Part shown: positions 8,858 through 16,351 of the stretch, in pieces
How the letters are laid out: each line of letters starts with the position of its first letter
Numbering within the stretch: position 1 is the first letter of the stretch
Position numbers and translations under genes: made by a program
Notes under the pieces: generated by a model
Told to the model about the DNA's origin: nothing
The model's input: the letters and a program-made list of their open reading frames with translations, nothing else
Database searches by the model: none
Assembly (NCBI GenBank): GCA_003151435.1
Contig: PLXP01000163.1
Span: forward strand, 1 to 50,588
From: Acidobacteriaceae bacterium
GTDB taxonomy: Bacteria; Acidobacteriota; Terriglobia; Terriglobales; Acidobacteriaceae
Direction: 5' to 3'
Length of the DNA: 50,588 nt

Positions 8858-10066
8858 ATGCGTCTCTCTGTTGCAATGCCGCTTGCCGTTCTTGCATTAG
8901 CGTTTTTCGTTCCCGGGCTGAAAGCCCAATCAGCCCCACCGCAGGCGGTGGCACAGACGCCGCCGATGGGATGGAACAGCTGGAACTTCTTCTTCGGCAA
9001 GGTCACCGACAAGGACATCCGCGCCTCCGCCGACCAGATTGTGGCTACCGGCATGAAAGACGCCGGCTACATCTACGTGAACATCGACGACACCTGGGAA
9101 GGCAAGCGCGACGAGACCGGAGTGCTGCACACCAACGACAAGTTTCCCGACATGAAGGCGCTGGCCGACTATGTGCACTCCAAGGGGCTGAAGATCGGCA
9201 TCTACTCCGGTCCCGGGCCGAAGACGTGCGCCGGCTACGAGGGCTCGCTGGGCCATGAGGAGCAGGACGCGAAGATGTACGCCGACTGGGGCATCGACTA
9301 CCTGAAGTACGACCTGTGCGCGTTCATCCCCGCAGTGATGGAAAAGCAGGCCCCGAACGACAAGGCCGCGCAGATGAAGCTGATGATTGCCGCTTACGAA
9401 AAGATGGGCAAGGCGCTGAAGGCGACTGGCCGGCCCATCGTCTACTCGCTCTGCCAGTACGGATGGGATTCGGTTTGGGAGTGGGCGCCGGCGCTAGGCG
9501 GCAACCTGTGGCGCACCACCGGCGACATCCAGCCCAACTGGAACAGCATGTACACCATCCTCAGCCAGCAGGAGGGGTTGGAGCGTTACGCGGGACCCGG
9601 CCACTGGAACGATCCCGACATGCTGGAAGTGGGCAACGGCAAGCTGTCGCTGGCGGAGAACCGCACCCACTTTTCGATGTGGGCGATGCTGGCCGCGCCA
9701 TTGCTGGCCGGCAACGACCTGCCCAACATGAAGCCGGAGATCAAGGCCATCCTCACCAATCGCGACGTGATCGCCATCGACCAGGACAAGCTGGGCAAGC
9801 AGGCTTCGCGCGTGTACAGCGAAGGCGAAGTCGATGTTTGGGTGCGGCACCTGTCTGGCGGCGCGGTGGCTGTGGCCGTGCTGAACGCGGGCAGCGATCG
9901 CTACTCCACGCATCCATTCCACCTGGACCTGGCCAAGCTGGGGCTGCATGGCGCGCAGAAGGGCAAGAATCTCTGGACGGGCAAGGATGTGACCCTGACG
10001 CAGGCAATGCCGCTCGAGCTGCCCAGCCACGACATTCTGCTGATGCGGATCGACGCGCCGAAGTAG
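8858..10066 (+). CDS. secreted GH27 alpha-galactosidase
   Basis: A 402-residue glycoside hydrolase of family 27, which removes terminal alpha-galactosyl groups from oligosaccharides or plant galactomannans. The signal peptide ends near GLKAQS. The TIM barrel opens with TPPMGWNSWNFF. The nucleophile is Asp152 (YLKYDLC) and the acid/base is Asp223 (RTTGDIQPNW); the family motif GHWNDPDMLEVGN follows. A short C-terminal beta-sandwich completes the protein. The start at 8858 is supported by GAGGAG 9 nt upstream and by the signal peptide; the open frame extends further upstream but that part is not protein-like. The gene is divergent from the S9 peptidase. Confidence 0.93.
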   Translation: MRLSVAMPLAVLALAFFVPGLKAQSAPPQAVAQTPPMGWNSWNFFFGKVTDKDIRASADQIVATGMKDAGYIYVNIDDTWEGKRDETGVLHTNDKFPDMKALADYVHSKGLKIGIYSGPGPKTCAGYEGSLGHEEQDAKMYADWGIDYLKYDLCAFIPAVMEKQAPNDKAAQMKLMIAAYEKMGKALKATGRPIVYSLCQYGWDSVWEWAPALGGNLWRTTGDIQPNWNSMYTILSQQEGLERYAGPGHWNDPDMLEVGNGKLSLAENRTHFSMWAMLAAPLLAGNDLPNMKPEIKAILTNRDVIAIDQDKLGKQASRVYSEGEVDVWVRHLSGGAVAVAVLNAGSDRYSTHPFHLDLAKLGLHGAQKGKNLWTGKDVTLTQAMPLELPSHDILLMRIDAPK

Positions 10067-10096
10067 AACGGTCATTCTGATTTTTGGCGGTGCTTG

Positions 10097-10128
10097 AAAG
10101 GCCTCGCGCTAATCGCACGGGGCTTTTT
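10097..10128 (+). terminator. rho-independent terminator after the GH27 gene
   Basis: AAAGGCCTCG pairs with CGGGGCTTTT around an 11-nt loop and runs into TTTTT. It lies 30 bp after the alpha-galactosidase stop codon, between convergent genes. Confidence 0.65.
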
Positions 10129-10190
10129 GGTTGGTGGTTCGAAACGTCAGCGGTGTGGTCTCCCGTCCAGCGTTTGTCTCGCAACCAGCC

Positions 10191-11171
10191 TTACTCAACC
10201 CGCGCCAGGCACACCGCGAACCACTTGTTCTCGTCGGTCCAGGTGGTGGTGGGAGTGAAGCCAGCGTCGGTCAGCAGCTCTTCGGCCTGGCCAGGGCGGT
10301 ACTTGTAGCTGCTCTCGGTGTGGATGGTTTCGCCTGCCGTGAAATCGATGCGCAGATCGAGGGCGGGAATCTGCACCGTCTGCGGAAGAAGATTGGCCAG
10401 GTGCATCTCGATGCGGGACCGGAAGCGGTTCCACACCGCGCGATGCGCAAAAGCCTCGGGGTCGAAGTTCGCGCCCAGTTCGCGGTTCAGCCGCACCAGC
10501 ACATTGCGGTTGAAGGCGGCGGTCACCCCGGCTGCGTCGTCGTAAGCGGCCAGCAGAATGTTACGCTCCTTCACCAGGTCCACTCCCAACAGCAGGGAGT
10601 CACCGGGCGCCAGCGCGGCCTGCACATTTTCAAGCAGACGCTGGGCTTCTTCCGGATCGAAGTTGCCAATGCTCGACCCGATGTACAGCACCAGGCGGCG
10701 TTGGCCGGGTGTGGGCGCGTCGAGATGGATGCCGTGCGTATAGTCCTGCACGCGGGGGGAGACCAGCACTCCGGGGATCTCCTGTTCGATGCGGTCCCGG
10801 GCGGCCTCAAGCGCACTGACTGAAACATCCACAGGCTCGTAGCACACGGTGTCCTGGCGATCCACGGCGGCGGACAGCAGCAGGCGAGTCTTGTCGGCCG
10901 AGCCGGCGCCCAGTTCCACGATCCGCAGGGCATCCGGCCCAGCGGCCTGGGCAATGATTTCGCCGGCATGGGCCGCCAGGATGGAGCGCTCGGTACGCGT
11001 CAGGTAGTACTCGGGCAACTCGGTGATTTGGTCAAACAGGCGCGAACCCTCGGCATCGTAAAAAAGCCAGGACGGGAGCCACTTGGGACGGGAAGTCAGG
11101 CCTTCGCTGACCGCCGAGGCGGTCGGATCGGAGATTTGCTGGCCGTTCAGGGGAAGAGCGGTTGTAGTCAT
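10191..11171 (-). CDS. egtD: L-histidine N-alpha-methyltransferase EgtD
   Basis: A 326-residue SAM-dependent methyltransferase that trimethylates histidine to hercynine, the first step of ergothioneine synthesis. Recognisable features are the N-terminal PKWLPSWLFYDAEGSRLFD segment, the SAM-binding motif VELGAGSADKTRLLL, and the EgtD-specific LYIGSSIGNFDPEEA and LLGVDLVKE stretches. The C-terminal part carries IHTESSYKY, which binds the histidine substrate in this family. The length is the family norm (about 320). It begins 33 bp after the egtB stop codon, so the two form an operon in the order egtB-egtD. Confidence 0.95.
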   Translation of the reverse strand: MTTTALPLNGQQISDPTASAVSEGLTSRPKWLPSWLFYDAEGSRLFDQITELPEYYLTRTERSILAAHAGEIIAQAAGPDALRIVELGAGSADKTRLLLSAAVDRQDTVCYEPVDVSVSALEAARDRIEQEIPGVLVSPRVQDYTHGIHLDAPTPGQRRLVLYIGSSIGNFDPEEAQRLLENVQAALAPGDSLLLGVDLVKERNILLAAYDDAAGVTAAFNRNVLVRLNRELGANFDPEAFAHRAVWNRFRSRIEMHLANLLPQTVQIPALDLRIDFTAGETIHTESSYKYRPGQAEELLTDAGFTPTTTWTDENKWFAVCLARVE

Positions 11172-11204
11172 TCACTCACTTGGATGCATTTGAGCTGTCG
11201 AGAG

Positions 11205-12548
11205 TTACCAATTTGCAAGCCGGATGCCTGAATACTGCCACCGGGTATCCGGAGCGAAGAAGTTGCGATAGGACGCGCGGATGTGGGCCTTGGGCGTTAC
11301 GCACGAGCCGCCGCGCAACACCATCAGGCCGTTCATAAATTTTCCGTTATATTCTCCCAGCGAGCCGGGCAGGGGGCGGAATCCGGGGTATCCGAGGTAG
11401 GCGCTGGCCGTCCATTGCCAGCAATCGCCGAACAACTGCCAGGGCCGTTTGAATGGGAACGCGGGGCTTTCGGAGAGCAGCGCGTGGCCTTCCGGAGTGT
11501 GTTCGGGAACCTCGTCGTCCAAAAATTCGGAGGCGGGCGCGGGCGTGAGCTTTCCGGAATCAAGCAGGTTCCCCGCGATCAGCCGTCCTTCCGCCGCGGC
11601 TTCCCATTCCAACTCAGTGGGCAGACGGTGGCCAGCCCATCGGGCATAGGCGTCCGCCTCAAAGTAGCTGACATGGCTCACCGGCGCGGCCTCCATCTGC
11701 GACAAAGGCCGGGCGCCGCGAAGGGTAAACAGGCTCCATTCACCGCTGTCGCTGGTCCAGTAGAGCGGGGCGCGCCAGCCGTTGTTCTGAACCGCGTTCC
11801 AGCCGTCGGACAGCCACAGCTCTGGCCGGCGGTAGCCGCCGTCGGCCATGAACTCCGCGAATTCGCCGCAGGTGACCAGGCGCTCGCACAGAGCATACGG
11901 CTCCAGCCAAACGCGGTGGCGAGGCAGTTCATTGTCAAAGCAGAACCCCTCCCCGGCGTGACCTGCCTCCTGCATTCCGCCTTCAAACCGCAGAAACTGC
12001 GGCGATCCGGCCTTCCCTTTGCGGTGTGGGGTTTCAGCAGAAGCGGCAAGGTAGGCCGTCCGCAGCGGGTTGGTGAAAAAGGCGTGCAGAATATCGGTCA
12101 GCAGCAGTTCCTGGTGCTGTTCCTCGTGGTTCGCGCCCAACTCGATTGCCTTGAGCGCCTCGGGCTCGGGATTCTGTTCCAGCAGGCGCTCCACCGCCTC
12201 GTCCACGTGAGCGCGGAAGCTCAGAATCTCTTCCAGCGGGGGCCGCGAAAACGAGGCCCGCAACCGCTTTTCAGGAAAGGCGGCAAAGCTCTGGTAATAG
12301 CTGTTGAAGAGCCAGGCAAAATCGGGATTGAAGACGCGGTAACCGGGCAGGAACTCGCGCAGCACAAACGACTCAAAGAACCAGGCGGTGTGGGCCAGGT
12401 GCCACTTGGCGGGCGAAGCCTCAGGGCAGGACTGCACCATCATGTCTTCAGGTGTAAGCGGTTCGCAGAGGCTCAAGGTGCGGCGGCGAACGGCGCGAAA
12501 ACGTGCAGCCAGACTGGTTTGAGGAGAGACCGGAGTGGTCGTGCTCAT
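11205..12548 (-). CDS. egtB: ergothioneine sulfoxide synthase EgtB
   Basis: A 447-residue non-haem iron enzyme that joins hercynine to a thiol donor with O2 to give a sulfoxide. The N-terminal DinB-like domain carries the iron ligands His53 (LAHTAWFFE) and His141/His145 (HEEQHQE). The C-terminal formylglycine-generating-enzyme-like fold ends with LRGGSCVTPKAHIRASYRNFF. The start at 12548 has GGGGAAGG about 6 nt upstream, and the N-terminus then matches the family. No egtA or egtC is nearby, so cysteine may be the direct sulfur donor, as in other EgtB types that work without EgtA/EgtC; this is inference. No egtE-type lyase is visible. Confidence 0.95.
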   Translation of the reverse strand: MSTTTPVSPQTSLAARFRAVRRRTLSLCEPLTPEDMMVQSCPEASPAKWHLAHTAWFFESFVLREFLPGYRVFNPDFAWLFNSYYQSFAAFPEKRLRASFSRPPLEEILSFRAHVDEAVERLLEQNPEPEALKAIELGANHEEQHQELLLTDILHAFFTNPLRTAYLAASAETPHRKGKAGSPQFLRFEGGMQEAGHAGEGFCFDNELPRHRVWLEPYALCERLVTCGEFAEFMADGGYRRPELWLSDGWNAVQNNGWRAPLYWTSDSGEWSLFTLRGARPLSQMEAAPVSHVSYFEADAYARWAGHRLPTELEWEAAAEGRLIAGNLLDSGKLTPAPASEFLDDEVPEHTPEGHALLSESPAFPFKRPWQLFGDCWQWTASAYLGYPGFRPLPGSLGEYNGKFMNGLMVLRGGSCVTPKAHIRASYRNFFAPDTRWQYSGIRLANW

Positions 12549-12636
12549 TGCGTACCTTCCCCTGTAGCGAAGAGTGTAACCCACAAACGGCCGGAGAACA
12601 TCGGCATCCTGCCCAACGATTTGAGGCGGCCTAGTC

Positions 12637-12660
12637 GTCGGTGTGATTTATATCACCGAC
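12637..12660. promoter_or_regulatory. CRP/FNR-family-like operator
   Basis: A palindrome with 7-bp arms GTCGGTG/CACCGAC containing the exact CRP-type core GTGA-N6-TCAC. It sits in the divergent region, about 90 bp before the egtB start and 170 bp before the TPR gene start. A GATACT box (12674-12679) downstream would place the site near -38 for the TPR gene. Which regulator binds is unknown. Confidence 0.5.
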
Positions 12661-12829
12661 GCGCATCCGTTCGGATACTAAGTTTCAACCAGCACAAAGA
12701 GAGTCATTTTGACCAGTTCAAAGCTCTTTGATGCCGTACTGTCACGTTGGATGGCGTATTTCCGTGATTTGGTGCTTTAATGCCGATGAACGGATAAAGC
12801 TGAACATTCCTTCGCTTCAGGAGGGAATT

Positions 12830-13624
12830 ATGTATAGGGGAAATGAATACCGCTGGCTACCGGTTTTATTGACGGCCATCGCGCTTCTCGCCGAGCCGAT
12901 CGCAATCTCAGCCCAGGCTGAGAATCTGTCCGCATCCACATTGACACTTCCCTCTACAATGGTGCCGGAACCTCAGTTCCAGCCCACTCCCGTGGAAGAG
13001 GGTGACTTGCTGATGGCGCACCAGCGCTACCAGGCAGCCATTGAAATGTACAAGAAGGCACCGCGGGATTCCCCGGATGCATGGAACAAGATGGGCGTGG
13101 CCTACCAGCTCATGTTCAACACCGAGGAAGCGATGCGCTGCTATCGGAAAGCTTTGAAGCTGAACCCCAAGAGCGCATCGGCGATGAACAATCTGGGCGC
13201 CGTCTACGTGACGCTCAAGAACTATTCCGCGGCGGAACGCAGCTATCGTAAGGCGATGAAACTCGACCCCAAAACCGCGATCTTCCACAAGAACCTGGGC
13301 ACCGCGCTGCTGGCGGACCACAAGTACAAGAAGGGCTGGGACGCCTACAAGGCCGCGCTGGACCTCGATCCCGCGATCTTTGACCACTCCAGCAGTTTTA
13401 GAATCCAGAACCCGTCGTCGGTGCAGGACCGTGGCGCCATGAACTATTACATGGCCAAGGGCTGCGTGCGCGCGGGCATGAACGATCGCGCGGTCGAATA
13501 CCTGCGCATGGCGCTGAATGAGGGCTTCACCAATCCCAAAAAGATCATTGCCGACACTGAGTTTGCGGCACTCCACGACTTTCCGGCGTTCCAGAAGCTG
13601 CTGGCCGCGCAGGGCGTGCCCTAG
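12830..13624 (+). CDS. exported TPR-repeat protein
   Basis: A protein of about 264 residues with a signal peptide (to about residue 28, AISAQA) and four tetratricopeptide repeats between about residues 60 and 185. The clearest are AWNKMGVAYQLM, AMNNLGAVYVTL and FHKNLGTALLAD. The last quarter (YYMAKGCVRAGMNDRAVEYL) is TPR-like and ends with a segment typical of acidobacterial TPR proteins. The start at 12830 is preceded by CAGGAGGG, and the residues then form a normal signal peptide. It probably acts as an interaction scaffold in the periplasm; the partner is unknown. Confidence 0.85.
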   Translation: MYRGNEYRWLPVLLTAIALLAEPIAISAQAENLSASTLTLPSTMVPEPQFQPTPVEEGDLLMAHQRYQAAIEMYKKAPRDSPDAWNKMGVAYQLMFNTEEAMRCYRKALKLNPKSASAMNNLGAVYVTLKNYSAAERSYRKAMKLDPKTAIFHKNLGTALLADHKYKKGWDAYKAALDLDPAIFDHSSSFRIQNPSSVQDRGAMNYYMAKGCVRAGMNDRAVEYLRMALNEGFTNPKKIIADTEFAALHDFPAFQKLLAAQGVP

Positions 13625-13766
13625 CCCTCGCCTGCCCTTCTATTCCTGTTCACCTGCACTTTAAGACCAAGAAGACTCGTGGCGCGTCGTCTCGGGCGGG
13701 CGTTCGTCCGTCTAGCTATGCAGGGGTGCGGTTTCCGGTTTTTGGCGCGACCCCGCAGGAGTTTGC

Positions 13767-14522
13767 ATGGGATTTCGCTTCTTGTCTGTACTCGCGATCG
13801 GACTGACCCTCGCAATGACCGTCACTGCACAGGATGCAAACCCCGCTCCACCGCAGGGGTCGGGGCAGGACGGCGGATCCCGCATGGGCCAGCGGGGCGG
13901 GCGCGGATGGGGTGGCGGCGGCATGATGGGCGGCTTCGGCGGCGTGATGGGCACGGTGACCGAGGTGGGAACAGACCACTACACCATCAAGAACGAGGCC
14001 GGCGAGATTTACACCGTCCACTTCAGCGTCAACACCCGCATCCTGAAGCAGCCCGCTCGGCGGCAGGGCCAGGGCGCAGAGCGGACGCCTCCGGTACCCA
14101 TCAAGGCCAGCGATATCAAGGTGGGAGACGCCATCGCCGCCAATGGCGAAGTGGACGCCGCGGCCAAATCGGTGGGCGCGGTGTTTGTGGTGCAGCTCGA
14201 CCCGGAGCGCGCCAAACAGATGCTGGAGATGCAGGCCAACTTTGGCAAGACGTGGCTGGTGGGCAAGGTGACGGCTATCAACGACGTCAAAGTAACACTG
14301 CAGAGCCCGGTCGACAACGCCGTTCATACCTTTGTGGCCGATGAAAACACCAGCTTCCGCAAGCGTCGCGAGCCGATCACCCTGGCCGACGTGCAGGTGA
14401 CAGACAATGTGCGCGTCGAGGGAGCCTTGAAGGACGGGGTGTTTGTGGCCACCACCGTAAGCGTGATGGGATTGCAGGCAACCGGCGGCCCCGCACCGAG
14501 GCCGGGACCACCGCCGCAATAG
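13767..14522 (+). CDS. exported DUF5666-like protein
   Basis: A 251-residue exported protein. The signal peptide ends near VTAQDA. A glycine/methionine-rich linker follows (about residues 30-60). Then come two beta-barrel repeats of the DUF5666 type: VMGTVTEVGTDHYTIKNEAG with VGDAIAANGEV, and LVGKVTAINDVKVTLQSPVD with VTDNVRVEGAL. The start has CAGGAG 6 nt upstream. The function is unknown; DUF5666 proteins are often secreted. The gene is convergent with fabG. Confidence 0.75.
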   Translation: MGFRFLSVLAIGLTLAMTVTAQDANPAPPQGSGQDGGSRMGQRGGRGWGGGGMMGGFGGVMGTVTEVGTDHYTIKNEAGEIYTVHFSVNTRILKQPARRQGQGAERTPPVPIKASDIKVGDAIAANGEVDAAAKSVGAVFVVQLDPERAKQMLEMQANFGKTWLVGKVTAINDVKVTLQSPVDNAVHTFVADENTSFRKRREPITLADVQVTDNVRVEGALKDGVFVATTVSVMGLQATGGPAPRPGPPPQ

Positions 14523-14578
14523 GACATCGGGAGGCTGACCCGGCCGGAGCATTTCGTCGGGATTCTGCACTCAGGGCA

Positions 14579-15328
14579 TCAGCCGCCCATGAACATGCCG
14601 CCGTTCACGTCGAGGACGTGGCCTGTGATGTAGGCCGCCGCGTCGGAAGCCAGGAACGCCACCGACTGCGCGATCTCCAGGTCGGTTCCCGCACGCCCCA
14701 GAGGAATCTGGGCTATCATGGCCTCGCGCTGCTTCTCGTCCAGCACCGCCGTCATGGGGGTTTCAATGTAGCCCGGCGCCACGGCATTCACGGTGATGCC
14801 GCGCGAAGCCACCTCGCGCGCCAGCGAGCGGGTCAAGCCGATCAGCCCCGCCTTCGATGCCGCGTAGTTCACCTGTCCCGCCTGCCCGGTGCGGCCCACC
14901 ACGCTGGTGATGTTCACGATGCGTCCCCAGCGATTCTTGAGCATGGGGCTCAGCAAGGCCTGCGTCAGCAGAAACGCTCCGGTCAGGTTGGTGCCCAGCA
15001 CGTCATCCCAATCGGGCCGCTTCATGCGCAGCACCAGGCCGTCGCGGGTGATTCCGGCGTTGTTCACAAGGATTTCAACTTTGCCGAACCGGGCAATCAC
15101 GGCCTTGGCTCCCGCTTTGATGGACTCTTCGCTGGCCACGTCCAGCGCAAACACGGCAGCCTGACCGCCTGCCGCTTCAATCTCCGCCGCTGTCTCGGCC
15201 AGCTTGGCCTCATTCCGCGCCGCCAGCGCCACGGTGGCCCCGGCCCGCGCCAGCTCCAGCGCACACGCCCGCCCAATGCCCTGCGATGCTCCGGTCACCA
15301 GCGCGATTCTTCCCTGCAGATTTGCCAT
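14579..15328 (-). CDS. fabG: 3-oxoacyl-ACP reductase FabG
   Basis: A 249-residue short-chain dehydrogenase/reductase that reduces 3-oxoacyl-ACP with NADPH in fatty acid elongation. It has the cofactor motif TGASQGIGRA, the NNAG motif, and the catalytic residues Ser142, Tyr155 and Lys159 (YAASKAG). The ending ITGHVLDVNGGMFM is typical of FabG. It stands alone, without acpP or fabD/fabF, so a specialised SDR cannot be excluded, but overall similarity favours FabG. Confidence 0.88.
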   Translation of the reverse strand: MANLQGRIALVTGASQGIGRACALELARAGATVALAARNEAKLAETAAEIEAAGGQAAVFALDVASEESIKAGAKAVIARFGKVEILVNNAGITRDGLVLRMKRPDWDDVLGTNLTGAFLLTQALLSPMLKNRWGRIVNITSVVGRTGQAGQVNYAASKAGLIGLTRSLAREVASRGITVNAVAPGYIETPMTAVLDEKQREAMIAQIPLGRAGTDLEIAQSVAFLASDAAAYITGHVLDVNGGMFMGG

Positions 15329-15437
15329 TCTTCTCCGCTTTCCCTCAGGCGTGAGGCAGACCGCCTCCGCCTGGCTATCTGAATCATTTTATAGGGAGAC
15401 AAGCCGGGGCGGGACGGGGCAAAGGAGGCCGGCGGCT

Positions 15438-16244
15438 TCAGGTGGAAGGCACGGCGGCGGGAATTCTCTGTCCTGCGCGGGAGGGTTGCAGCCGCTCCAG
15501 TTGCCACACATACACGGCCAGGCGGCGCGAGTAGTGGAGCACCGGAGCCTGGTCCGGAAGTTGAATTCCGAACGCGGACGCCAGGTCGTTGCGTTCGATC
15601 TCCGCTTCAGCCTCTTCGAGCGGCCACGGAATGTGGTGAATGCTGGCCCGCATCGCCTGCCCTGTCCGATCGCGGGTGAAGAGGGAGTAGCGTTCGGTGA
15701 GGAAGTATTCCAGGCTCCCGATGCGGCTCTCCACCAGCCTGCGGGAGGGCCCGAGACCCCGGTAGCGGGCGCTGAAAATAACCGGCTGGCTGGTCAGATG
15801 CCTTCGACTATAGAACGAGAACTCCCGCTCTGAGCGCTGGTCGAACCGCATCTGGGCCCAGTAGTAGGGCAAGCTGTAAATGGCGCGAGCAAAGGCGACC
15901 GCCAGCAGGTTGCCTGCGTCGAGGGAGAGGAAATAAACCCCCGGTGCTCCTGTCTTCTGATCGCGGACGTAGGTGCGCAGATTGAGTTCAGGAAAACTTC
16001 GCGCCCCTGGCACGGAAGGCAGGCCCCGGAATTTGATTCCGTCCATCCAGAACGGCACGACGCCCAGCCATGCGGAACCCGAATAGGTGTCCACCTGGAG
16101 ACCTTCGGGCAGCAGGGGAGCCAGCGAGGCAGCAGGAACAGGCCAGTGGGCGAACAGCAGATCGTTCCACCGCTGCGTCATCACCCAGCGGCCGGGGGGC
16201 AATGGCCGCGGACTGCGCGATGTTCGTATCTTGAATTGCCGCAT
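15438..16244 (-). CDS. DUF2071 (YqjF-like) protein
   Basis: A protein of about 268 residues of the DUF2071/YqjF family. The hallmark segments are MTQRWNDLLFAHWPVP, LLPEGLQVDTYSGSAWLGVV and LRTYVRDQKTGAPGVYFLSL. I chose the ATG at 16244, which has GGAG 9 nt upstream and leaves room for the divergent ThyX-like gene; the longer frame to 16304 has no ribosome site. The function is unknown. It is transcribed away from the thyX-like gene from a shared region of about 110 bp. Confidence 0.8.
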   Translation of the reverse strand: MRQFKIRTSRSPRPLPPGRWVMTQRWNDLLFAHWPVPAASLAPLLPEGLQVDTYSGSAWLGVVPFWMDGIKFRGLPSVPGARSFPELNLRTYVRDQKTGAPGVYFLSLDAGNLLAVAFARAIYSLPYYWAQMRFDQRSEREFSFYSRRHLTSQPVIFSARYRGLGPSRRLVESRIGSLEYFLTERYSLFTRDRTGQAMRASIHHIPWPLEEAEAEIERNDLASAFGIQLPDQAPVLHYSRRLAVYVWQLERLQPSRAGQRIPAAVPST

Positions 16245-16351
16245 GGCCCGGTGCTCCAACTCTGCAAACGTCTTCAATGATAACGGGGAAATCCGACGGC
16301 GCAACCCTCTGTCTAACCCTGATGACGTATTCTGGTCGCGAGCACTCTGCC

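Noticed and set aside
11283..12731. A 482-codon plus-strand open frame across egtB
   Set aside because: It is antisense to egtB, whose iron ligands and fold motifs are intact; no protein-like features.
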